Of a DNA stretch of 64,000 nucleotides, positions 37,731-48,955 are shown in pieces. The notes beneath the pieces are model-generated. The model saw only the letters and a program-made list of their open reading frames with translations, made no database searches and was not told the DNA's origin. A program made the translations under genes and the position numbers. Positions within the stretch are counted from its first letter, which is position 1. Each line of letters starts with the position of its first letter. The DNA comes from Cyanoderma ruficeps (taxonomy: Eukaryota; Chordata; Aves; Passeriformes; Timaliidae): the NCBI GenBank assembly GCA_008694505.1, contig VZDJ01007747.1, positions 32,855,187 through 32,919,186 on the forward strand, given 5' to 3'.

Positions 37731-37978
37731 ACAAAAAATTAATCTTTTTCTATTATTCCAGCCATAATTATCAGCTACCTCTTCTGCAGCTTGAACACAC
37801 TTGGTCTAAAATTTTTGATGAAACAATTTCTTGGAAAATAATATATGGAAACACTAGGATAGTTTGAATTGTGTAGCCATTTAAATCCAAGGAATGTCAA
37901 GGAAAAGAATTGTGATGGAAAGCATTTTGTTTTAGAGTTACTATGATTGAAAGAGAGTGGAGTAAAATTTTGAATCTA

Positions 37979-38000
37979 GCTATCTATCTATCTGTATCTA
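37979..38000. repeat. Short (CTAT)n microsatellite
   Basis: Imperfect ctat tetramer repeat with one tgt interruption. Short and unremarkable. Confidence 0.7.
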
Positions 38001-41000
38001 TGAACATGCATTTTTTTATTCTATGGTATATCAGCTTTAGGTATTACTGGATGTGACATTTATACAGACCCACTAGTAAGAATAAAAAATAAATAATAAT
38101 ACAAAACCATAACTGTATAATGAGCAGGACAAAATATCTGTATTTTGAAAAAAATGCTTTACCTTACAACAGAAATCAACATTTTCCTTAATATCATTTT
38201 CAAGGTAAGAAGCTTATTGTTATAGCAATGTCTCCAAGGCATTCATTTCTACTGACAACAACAACAAAAAAAAAAACCAAATTTCTCTTAAAACATACAG
38301 ACCAAATTTGACCAAAGCTTAATCTAAATTCTACCTGCTGATGTTTTCAAAATGGTTTATATGGAAGATTGAAGTAACCAATAGAAAGAACCTCAATTTT
38401 CCTGCAAATACCATGAATGTTACTGATCTTGACCTCTATCCTATCCTGAGACAAAATTTCACTCTATGCCTTTTACTAGTTTTATCAATTAAGGATACTG
38501 AAAATAATCTTAGAATTATTTATACTCCCTTTATGTTTTATAATCACAGCCATAAGTTTTACGTGACTATTTGATAGGAAGTTTACATATAGAACTATGT
38601 ATTTTTGCTCTTTAAGAGAGCAAAAAATACAGTAAACTGTTCAGCTATGGTACAACACAGATAAAGCTAAAGGTCTCGGATCAAACCCTCAGCAGGCGAA
38701 AAATAAATGACATTTCATTGACTTCAATGGAGGTACTCCTGTATGTGCCAGTGAGGATCAGGAATATGAAAGAAAGCATTAAAAGAGCCATGAAGAAAAC
38801 AAAAGCATTGAAATATTCTAATATACTGTGGTTGTGTGTGGATCCCCAGAGAGGTGCATTCTAGAAATAGACCAGGAACTACAATTACAGTGTGGATAAA
38901 GAAAGACAATGAAACCATCTCATTTTAGATTCATAGGGTCAGAAAAGAGAAATTGCCTGACATATTCTCCCCCTTTGGAAACCACATATGTTAACAAGGG
39001 AGGCAGAGCACAGATCCTAGAGCAGAAGAATTTGCTGCATCACATTTAAAAGCTTTTAGAAAGGAATATTTTTGTGTGCTTAAGGAAACAACAATACTGA
39101 GTTAATTCTGCAAATGGGGTTAGCCAGAAATTTGAAGAGCTGAGGTGAAACCTGAAGTGAAGCTGAATATTTACAACTTCACTCTGTCCTAATCCTAATG
39201 CTGCAGCATGAATACATTTTCATAATCTCTGTGCTTGTGAGTCATCCTGGTGTCCTTTGCTGCACAAATTCACACTGGGCTATGTAATTATTTTTAGAAA
39301 ATAGGAACTTTGTCATCTTTGCCCTGCAGAGGGATCGGGTGATGCCATTGGATCCCCATTGCTTTCCTGAACTTGTGACAATGAGGAACAAGTTCACACC
39401 AGTGATTATTCATGAGCTTTGTCATGATGAGGATGTGTATATGTAGATACAGAGCTACTGGGAACATTTTCAATTAGAGCTCTGTGTGATTAGGAGTAGT
39501 GATGCTTGCTTCAAGCTTTACCAGCTGATGAAAATAACCTTCCAAACATGGTATTTCAGTCCTGAAATGCCTGAGGGGCTTCCCATCCTGAAGGAAGGAT
39601 CTGGCAAAGGGAGAGAAATAGTGCACATGATTGAATGCTTTCTTTCCACACATAAAAGTGTGGACCTGACAAGAAGTACTTGGGATTACTGGACAGTTTA
39701 GGGGCTGCGTAATGAGATATGGAGACCTTCACCTTTGGGTCACCTGTGACATGAAGTCATTATCATCTGTCAGCTGTTTAGCAGTCTATGTGAAATGAAT
39801 GTTGTCCTCTGTTCCCTGTCCACAGAACTTCAGCTAGCCAAAATGCCATGTATTGTCATATTTCAAAGGACACCCAGACCACTAAGATTTCCTATAGTGC
39901 TGAGAAGGACTCCTCCGATTCATAGCTGTTTCTCTTGTGCATATCTCCAGATTTTACTGGGGGTTGATCTTGATTGTAGGATTATTTGTGCTGTTTGATA
40001 TCCTCCACTCCCTCCTATCAGTAACTATTTAATATAAAAGACATAAAAAAGGTTGGAAGTGGGATCCACATCCCCTGCAGAAGAAAGGCCTTTAGAACAG
40101 CTCTTGTGGTTCAAACCTGGAGTGTACATAGCCCGGCACCTTATTCTGAATCATTGTCCAGGGAAAAGGATGATAAAGAATATAAATATGGAAACACCCT
40201 TCTGTCTAACTATCCTAAGATGCATATCCATACTTCTCCCAGATCTGAAGACTTTCTGAGCAAGGTGAAGTTGTTCCTGTGTTTTCCTCCTGTTGGACCT
40301 ATCATTCATGAATTAGGCTACTCTTTTCTGGAACACATTTGTATTTTCCCTCCCTGCAGGCTGACAGCAAAGAGCTCAGAATGCTGGGCTCCTTCCTGAA
40401 TTTTACCTTGTCTTTACAGCTCCATCACTTTTCCATGCCTGTCTCAGAGGTCATAGCCTCAGATGGAGAACCAAACATCTCAGCCAAATCACAGCCTGAT
40501 GGTCAGAGAACTTTCCAAGGACGTTTCCAGACATGCTTTGACATTTCTCAGGGAAATGGAAAAAGCAGTTTTTCTGATGGCTGTGAGAAACCTAGACCCT
40601 TAGTCTTCCCACTTCTTGAGCACATAATTTAATCCTTACTTATTAAATGGAAGGAGAGAGCTGCAGGTGGCATTCTCTGAGCAGTCTAAAGCAAAGAGAG
40701 GGAGATCCAGGGCACCTGGTTTTATTCTAGTTATAAAACATATGAGCAGTGGAGATCTAACAGGCTCAGACCAAGAAAGTGTATCCACACTGAGAAACAC
40801 ACCCAGCAACCCTCTTCTCATGTCTTGCCTTTTTGACCTTTCCATATGCACAGTGAACTTACTGAGGACAGAAGATGTGATTGATTTTCCAACACAGAGG
40901 ACAAGAGGAAGAAAAGGAACTGAGGCACCGTGTGCCAGGTTTCTCTGTGCAATGCTATCCAGCTAGCTGAGGTTTTAAAGGAATACTGTAGGAAATGCTA

Positions 41001-41421
41001 GCTCTTTGTTGTGATACCATTTTTGACAAAAGCTCAGGTTATATTTGTGTGGTGACATAAAATTATTTTTTGCCTTTAGATTTGCTATTTGTTGCAATTT
41101 TTATATTGATTAAACTGAATCTTTGTAATGTGTAGTATTTACAGTATGCTTATGAATAATATATCCAGACTTGTAAAAAAGTAAAACAGCCTCTGACCAC
41201 TATTCCCTTCTTTTTTGCATAGTGTCAAAAATAATTCCTCATCCCCAAGAAATGCTGGCTGAGGGGGCACACACATACAGATGGGCACAAGATCCCAAAA
41301 AGTGCTGACAGACATAGCTATTCCCTGTGATCAATATTTCCCTGTAATGCTTGCAAGGACTGAAAACTTATAAACAATAACTTGCAGCCTGCACAGAGAG
41401 TAAATTAAAACAATTGATTGA

Positions 41422-41482
41422 ATAGATATAGATATAGATATAGATATAGATATAGATATAGATATAGATATAGATATAGATA
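41422..41482. repeat. (ATAGAT)n hexanucleotide array, about 10 copies
   Basis: About ten perfect copies of ATAGAT over 61 bases. The length and uniformity suggest a polymorphic locus. No gene overlaps it. Confidence 0.95.
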
Positions 41483-44400
41483 AAAAAATAAGAAATCATA
41501 GGCACACTCCATGAAATCACAAGTCCATAAATTCCACTACAGTGGAACTCCCATGTAATGAAAGGTAAAACTCAGCAGGACTTCTCATACATTCCCTCTT
41601 TATTTAATACAATGTTTGGATTTTACACTGCTTCTGATAAATGAAAGCCATCATATTGTTGCCATGGACTACACCTTGCTAAGGACTTTCCAAAGGAGTA
41701 ACTTTATGGGTTACTGCATAACCATGGATTTGATGCATAGATCCCCTGACTGCCACACTGTGTTGCTGGAGATGGTTTTAGAATGTCCTACAAATATTTC
41801 TGAGGCAGATACAGCAGTGTATTACACACTGACTCATTATGCTGTGTCTTGATTCAGTTACACTGGAAAATGTAGACACATCTACCCCATGATATATTTC
41901 AGGGGTAACTTCTAGACATTGAAACATCTTTGACTGATATGTAGAGCATTAATGAAACTAATTGTAATGCTAATAGTCAGCAATATTAGTTTCTTATGCA
42001 ATAAAGAAAAAATAACTAAACTAAGTGGACAAAGACACAATATTTTGATTTTCTATAATTCCTGGGCGGCTTTTTAAGTCATCTGGCTGACAGCATTATT
42101 ATTATAGGACACTATAAATAAAGTCATTGTTGCATCATGAAATCAAAAATATTTACTCAGAGAAAGCTTTACAGAGAATCCCAGATTTTTTTGCCTTGAG
42201 GTTTTGCTCTGCTGTGTGAACACCTGAGATGTTATCTGAATTATTATGTTGAGAATTGCCTATTTCTAAATTTGCCAATTATATTTATAGGAGCTGAATG
42301 TTTTCTGACTTAAATTATATCTTTTCTTTAGATAAAGAAAATCCTATGTCTCATAAATATTTCATAAGAAAAATAAAAACATGTGAGCTTGTTTTACAGA
42401 TAAGGTGTCAAGGTTTTTAGGAAAAAAGTATCCAGGGAGATGCTGAATTTCAGAAAGAAAACTAATGAAGAAATTCAGAATAAACCAACTTGCTTTAAGG
42501 TAAAAAGAAATTGTATCCGCATTTATATACTTAGAGCACTTATGCAATTCCCATAATTATATATGGAAGTAACCAGTTATTATAGACTGCTAATGCAAAT
42601 GTGTGAGTAGTTGAAAACACACATACACATTTTAGCATAACAGCATGTTGGAATTCATATGCAGATTGATATTTATATTTATATTTGCTAATTTATAAAC
42701 AATATTTTGTCACTACTGTATAAATATATGTGTGTGCATGTAATAGTAACATCCAATACTATATTTTAAAGTGTATTTGTTTTATAACTACATGCAGCAA
42801 AAAAGAAATTTAAACTATTTAAATATAAATTCAAATCTACAGATAAAAATGCATGTTACAGCAACTGTTTGGAATTGTTGATCTTTCTCAACATATTACC
42901 ATTGCTGGTAATGGGATGTACTTTGTGAAATTTCAACTTTCTGAGTCAAGGGGTTAACATTTAATCAATAGTTCTCACTGTTATGGGCTCTTCTGGGAAA
43001 TACTAGGTTGTGATATATGCTATGCATCATGAAGCAGGAGTTAGAGCCTGGTAGAAAAATAATCTGATTGCAGAGTTTCATTGACAGTGCTCTACTCATA
43101 CATTTTCTGTATGTCATTATTTTCCATAAAGTCCACATAAAATTGCTGTGGTCTTTTCCATTATAGTGTCTAAAAGACGTTACATACCATATTGTGCTCC
43201 TGTGAAAACCCATGCCAGGTTCCCACTGGGAGTTACTAGGGGCTGTTAATAAATTGGAATGTAATGAACTGGTGCTCGTATTTTCTCAGCTAAACAGGAG
43301 GTATGGGGGCTCCTTACTGGAACACAACTGGAAAAACTGTGTGGTCTCATCTTATTAAAATATGAAGACTGGTCAGAAGAAAAAATCCTTCATCTAAATA
43401 TTCCAAAGTCTTAACAAATTATAATTCCAGGGTCATAAATGAATAGATTTTAGAACCAAAAAGGAAAGCTATGGTTATTTAATGTGGTAGAAGTGAGAAG
43501 TGACAATGGCAAGATAATCCAATGGTAAGATAAATCCTTATTCATAAGATTATCTAGTCCGTTCCCTGAACTGGATACCAAGGGATCATTCCTGAGTTCT
43601 GTCATGCAGCCATGGCTCTACAGAAGACAATGGGAGCTCACAAGCCTGGGTACATAACCAGACTGAAGACTGGACAATATCTGGACCAAGACCCAGTCTT
43701 GTGGGCCAGTGTAGTGAGACAGACTTAATAGCCTCACGAAGCCATTCCTAATTCTGCAAGGCTTGATGAGAAAGGCGAGACCATGCCAGGGAGTTGTGCT
43801 GAAAAATACTCAAGAAGTCCCAACAAGTTTTGTGAAAGAGCAGATCTTTCTTAAAAACATTTTCTTCAGTTAAAATTTCATGGTAACATGTATCTCTTTT
43901 TCCTTCTCTCTGAAAGATATTAACACCTCCCTGCTGCTTCCAAGACTAATTTTCAGGTTTTGTGTACACGTCTGATGTTTTACAAAATGACCACATCTTC
44001 TTTTTGGGCCCCTCTTGCCCATATGCTCACAGGAGTCAGCAGGAGATTTTATCACTCCCTTGGCCTGGCCTTTTGGGAATGGGAATACCTGAAAGTTTCT
44101 ATGCTCTTGGAGGGTTTGAAGACCACTGTGGACAGTGAGTGGAGATTACAGGCAGCCCCATCTTCCTAGAAAATAATTGTAGGTAGTGGTTTTCCAGGAG
44201 AAGTTTATTTCTGCACTTTTTTTTTCTTGCACCTATTATAGAGGAGTACTGAGCAGACAGCAGCAGTAAATGGAATCTTATTTATATTTTGTTAGGATCC
44301 ATGCTCGAAATTTTTGCTCTCTCTAAGATGTAATTCAAGCAGAGAATATGCCATCAACAGCCCTATGTGTGTTTCTTTTGCTGTTTTATTCTGGGGTTTT

Positions 44401-46125
44401 GTAGGTGAAATGATAAGACAGAAGAATTGTGTGTTACTTGTGTGTAATCTTTAATTACAAACATACTTGCTATTCCCCTCACAACTTGGCAAGAGCAGCA
44501 AGCAAAAAGAGAAAACAGATCACTCTTTCAGTATGTTTGTGGCAGATTTTATACTGCAAAGAGCAATGGGAACTAGCAATGTATCTGTTTACAGGAGGTA
44601 TTCCTGTTTAGTACACATGTCATTAAACCCAGCCATCTAACTTGAAGGAATCATTATTTTGCTACATAACTCAAAGGATACCAGTCCCTGTAAATCAGGT
44701 ATGCACCATGCATGTGTATGCTGTTTTTTTACTGCCTGTTTGGGGGGAATTTATAGAGTAGTTTTCCAATAAATAACTTAATTACTGAAATGCAAAGGCT
44801 GCAAATGTGTTGCAGTGTAGCAGTGCTGCTCCTAAATGAGGCTACATCTTCCTTACAAGAAAAATATATGCTTGAAGAAATACTGCATTTTTAGGCTGCA
44901 TGCAAATGAGCTGCTAAGGAATACACAAAATTTCTTGTTTTCATACAATCTTTTGGTTTTCACTATATCCTTACATTACCCACTTCAATTTTCCTCCATT
45001 GACTTACAGGCTATAAGTAGCAGAAATGGTATGCAAGTGCAGGAGAGACTCTGTCCAGTGATTTTTAAGTATGTCCTTTAAGCATGTCCTAACTCCTGAC
45101 CCGTGGGGTGCAAGACTCCTAAAAAAATCAAAACAAACCAAACTGCATGTGGGATGATTTGATATTACAATGTGTGGTACACAAAACAGATTGGAAATAG
45201 GGGAAAACAGTGCCACTTTTGGACAGCACTGTAATTCTTAGCTCCATATAGTTCTTCTTCAATTGAGAGCTTATACCTGTGACCATCTTCCTCTCTCCGC
45301 TTTAGTATCCACATCAATAAGTATGAATTAAATTTTATTTTAGTTAGTGGGATGTGTCTGGTTTGCTCTAGACTCAGGTCACACTGATTGGCTATGGATG
45401 CGAGTGATTTGTGTCTCTGAAATACTTAAGTGGTAAATGCTCAAGTGCACAGAATAAAAATCATGGAGTAAAAAGTAACCATATTTACTTTCCTGAGCTC
45501 ATGCTGAACCACTTCCTAATCTGTTAATTGTTCATATTGCTTATCATGGGACAAACATATTTGACAGTCTAAGCAATAAATCCAGCAAATATTGCTTAAT
45601 GGTCTGTCAGAATTGGGAGCGCAGGCTCAGGTCTGGTGCAGGTACCTCAGCATCTCCTGCCAAGGCAAAGCCATGGTGTGTCAAGTCTTAATGAATCAGG
45701 CAAAGCCCAAAGACAAAGCTCCCTTTGACACTGATGATGCAGAATTGGAATATTAAACACCAATGCCCTGATTGCCTCTCCATTGGGATTAAAAATCTCA
45801 CTGAACTTTCTCTGATATTTCTCTCTGGACTTGTGATCATCCTTTTCCTTGGCCTTAATCTTTGTACAGAGAGTGTAGCTTCTGGTTTTCTTCCCCCTGA
45901 CCTCAGACAGGCTTTTACTCCAGTTTTGCTCAGTAACTTACCACAGGTACAGGGCACAGAATACAATCTCACCTGAGAATATAACTCTCATATTTTCATC
46001 TTATGCCATGTCCAGAAAGACACAAATCAGGGGAAAAAAATTCAAATTTGACAAAAAAATTGTCACCTGAACATCTTATCCAGTAGTAATCGCAATTCAT
46101 TAGTATTTCTTTCTGAATAGAGTAA

Positions 46126-46151
46126 GACAAAACAAAACAAAACAAAACAAG
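46126..46151. repeat. (AAAAC)n pentamer repeat, five copies
   Basis: About five copies of aaaac with flanking A-rich sequence. Confidence 0.85.
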
Positions 46152-47734
46152 GAGATTCATGTGATAAAGATTCAGTACAAGGTGGTAATTTACTTCAGCT
46201 ACTGACTATATTCAACCTGATTTAAATATCTTAATATTTAATTATCTACATTCATCTTACTGAAATGCACAGAAAGGAACATCTTCAAAGAAATTAGCTT
46301 TGAACATTATTTACAGACAAGGTGACAGCTGTCTAATTCATTCTCTTGCACCAAGGGAGAACAGCAAAGTGATGTAAAAAGGTTTTGAACTGTATTATTT
46401 AATTCACATAATAAATTTCTAGTAGAGTCATGTGGTAGGATTCTGTGTGGTTCACTGCCTTTCTACTGATTGTCTTATTAGATGTTTGCACATCTACGTC
46501 TGGCCACATAAATTATTTCTCTAGTTGTCTTGAGTAAACTCGCAACAGCAAAATAGCATGCTTTTACAACAGTGTGTATTCCTTTGGTGTGTGTGTGCAT
46601 ATTCAGCATGAGACATCCTCAAAAGCACAATACTGTTTCAAAGGCCTTAAGGCAAAGGAATGTTAATGTGATTGCTTTCAGTGCTGATTGTGTACTCTGC
46701 ACTGAGCAAGATCTGTTCTGCCTTCAGTTGCTTATTGACTAGAGCCTGATGGAAAACAATTCTGCAGGTGGGTAGATAGATAGACCTCTTGGGCTTCTGT
46801 CCAGTAAGGATGGCCTGCAAACATTATTTGTAATGAAAAAAAAATCAAAACAAACCACTTTGGGCTTTGATTTTCTGCATTAAATAGGGTTGGGAGTTCT
46901 GTGCACTGCAATTTCTATAATCCTTTCAGCACTGAGCTGTGTAATGCTGGTCTTTCATTAAAATATTCTTGAGGATAAGGGAGAGCAGATATAGTCCTGA
47001 CCTTACCAAATTTAGAATTTTGGATAGAAGATTCAAACTTTAATGTCAAATAGCTGTTGTGTCAGTCTAGAGAGCAGTAAGTGAAAAGAAGACTGAAAAG
47101 CTGAGATGTAAAAAGGTTAAAAACTATGTTTTAGCAACAGGCTCTGCAGAAACCGATTGCTCTGATGTAGATTAAGCTGTACACTGACCTTTCAAAGTAT
47201 AAGCATTTTTTTCAACTGTCACTGCATGAATGCATGAAACAAGCAATATCATTAGGGAAGACACCCAGGCTGGTAGACTTTGAAGAGATTATGCCAATGA
47301 TCCACCCATTCAGCAGAAGAAGTGAAGGTTAGAGATTGTACATATAAATTTTGACTGAAAAATGCAATTATGTTTCTCTCTTAAAAGCAGCTTGGTCATA
47401 AAATCTGGGATTATTTAGAGTTTGTGTACTCAAATATATAATATATATATAAAGGGCTAAAATCAGCTGTTGTGAACCTCTCCAACCTTTCACACCTACA
47501 TGTGTTTCCTACCCAAGGGGAGACAGCATTCTTAACCTATGATTATTTCAGACATTTTGCATTTTGCATCTGGAAATGGTATTTAAGAAATAGTCTCTGC
47601 ATGGTGCTAACAACATCCAATCATTCTCAGCACTTGTTAAATTCTAGGATATTTTCGCCATTCTTTACAGAAAAATATGACTGCTCTTTTGAGTCCCTAG
47701 AAGAAATTGTGACAACAGGAAAGCATGAATGCAT

Positions 47735-48366
47735 TAGGCTGTGCCGAATTAGAAATTGCATTGGGAAGAGTGGGTCAGCAGGTAAAAGGAGGTTATCTTT
47801 CTCCCCCACTCTGCCCTGGAGAGACCACAAATGTGGTGCTGTGTCAAGTTCTGGGGTTCGCAGTTCAAGAAAGATGAGGAACTTCTGGAGTGGTCCAGCA
47901 GAGGGCTAAAAAGAAGATTTTAGGACCAGAGAACCTCACTTTTGAGAAAACGATGAGGGAGCTGGGACTATTTAACCTGGAGAAGGGAAAACTGAGAAGG
48001 GACCTCATCAATATCTGTCAGTATCTGAAGGGAGAGTGGCAGTAGGATGGAGCAGGCTCTGCTCTGTGGTATCAAGTAACAGGACAAGAGGCAATGGGCA
48101 GAAACTGAGGCACAGGAGGTTCCATCTGAATATGAGGATTCTTTACTGTGAAGGTGACCAAATATATGAATATTCTTTACTGTGAAGGTGACCAAACACT
48201 GGAACAGGCTGCATAAAGAGATTGTGGACAACTGCTTGAATATTTCCCCCTCTGGGAATATTCAAACCCCACCTGGATGTAATCCTGTTCAACCTTCTTT
48301 AGCAGGGTGGTTGGACTAGACAATCTCCAGAAGTCCCTTCCAAACTCTATTATTATGTGATTCTTT
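47735..48366 (+). mobile_element. CR1 LINE with internal 34-bp duplication, plus strand
   Basis: The sense-strand landmarks of the CR1 ORF2 tail are in order: 'gtcagcaggtaaaaggaggt', then 'ctgggactatttaacctgga', then 'tatctgaagggagag', then 'aacactggaacaggctgcat', then 'ggttggactagacaatctcc' and a weak tail. Within it, positions 48131-48198 are two copies of a 34-bp segment (core attctttactgtgaaggtg at 48138 and 48172). The 145-codon plus-strand frame at 47472-47909 is partly this element read in an arbitrary frame. It is 5'-truncated and inactive. Confidence 0.92.
48131..48198. repeat. 34-bp tandem duplication inside a CR1
   Basis: Two adjacent copies of a 34-bp unit (starting at 48131 and 48165) share a perfect 25-base core. 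The duplication falls in the CR1 region that normally carries a single 'attctttactgtgagggtg' motif, so it arose after or during insertion of this copy. Confidence 0.9.
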
Positions 48367-48404
48367 GAACCTGGGGGATTATTTTTTCTTTGTGAGCTGC
48401 CATC

Positions 48405-48955
48405 ATTTATAGGACTCCCACCTGGAGCACTGTGTACAATGCAGTTCTGTACAGTACAGTTCTGGTGATGCCAACATAAGAAGGAAGTGTTAGAGAAGTC
48501 CAGAGGAACACCATGGAGTTGATAAGGTGATGGGAACATATCCCCTATGAAGACAGGCTGAGAAAGTTTGGGCTGTTCAGCCTGGAGAAGAGAAGTTTGT
48601 GTGGAAAGTTCATAATAACTTTTCAGTATCTGAAGGGGGCCTACAAGGAAGATGGAGAAGGGCTTTGCAGCAGAACTGTAATGACAGGACAGGGAGTAAT
48701 AGGAAAAAATTAAAAGAGGGGAAATTTAGGTTCAATATCAGGAAGAAATTCTTTACCCTGAGGTTGGTGACATACTGAAACAGGTTGCCCAGGTACATTG
48801 TGGGTGCCCCAACCCTGGCAGCGTTTAAGGCCAGGCTGGATGGGGCTTTGAGTAACCTGGTCTAGTGGGAATTGTCCCTGCACTTGGCAGGAGAGACTGG
48901 GACTAGATGATCTTTAAGGTCCCTTTCAAGCCTTAACATTCTATGATTCCATGAT
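48405..48955 (+). mobile_element. Second CR1 LINE, head-to-tail with the first
   Basis: Starts near ataggactcccacctggagc and proceeds through a recognisable ORF2 tail (nucleotides 48549-48590 translate to EDRLRKFGLFSLEK), 'ggaagaaattctttaccctg', 'aaacaggttgcccagg', 'aggccaggctggatgggg' and 'ctagatgatctttaaggtcc', ending with ctatgattccatgat. It lies about 40 bases after the previous CR1 in the same orientation. It repeats ORF2-tail sequence already present upstream, so it is a separate insertion and not a continuation. 5'-truncated and inactive. Confidence 0.94.

Larger units (their letters stand above)
37731..47734. other. Long unique stretch, no gene recognised
   Basis: About 10 kb without a recognised interspersed repeat or gene. 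It contains a short CTAT repeat, a nested inverted repeat at 38581-38637, an ATAGAT hexanucleotide array at 41422-41482, and an AAAAC pentamer repeat at 46126-46151. A run of overlapping plus-strand open frames lies at 40053-40966, one of them behind a strong acceptor-like site at 40360. I could not recognise any product. Confidence 0.5.

Noticed and set aside
47472..47909. 145-codon open frame as a gene
   Set aside because: Its second half is CR1 sequence (from about 47735) and the first half has no recognisable domain; the frame is accidental.
48177..48539. 120-codon minus-strand open frame
   Set aside because: It is antisense across the junction of two CR1 copies.
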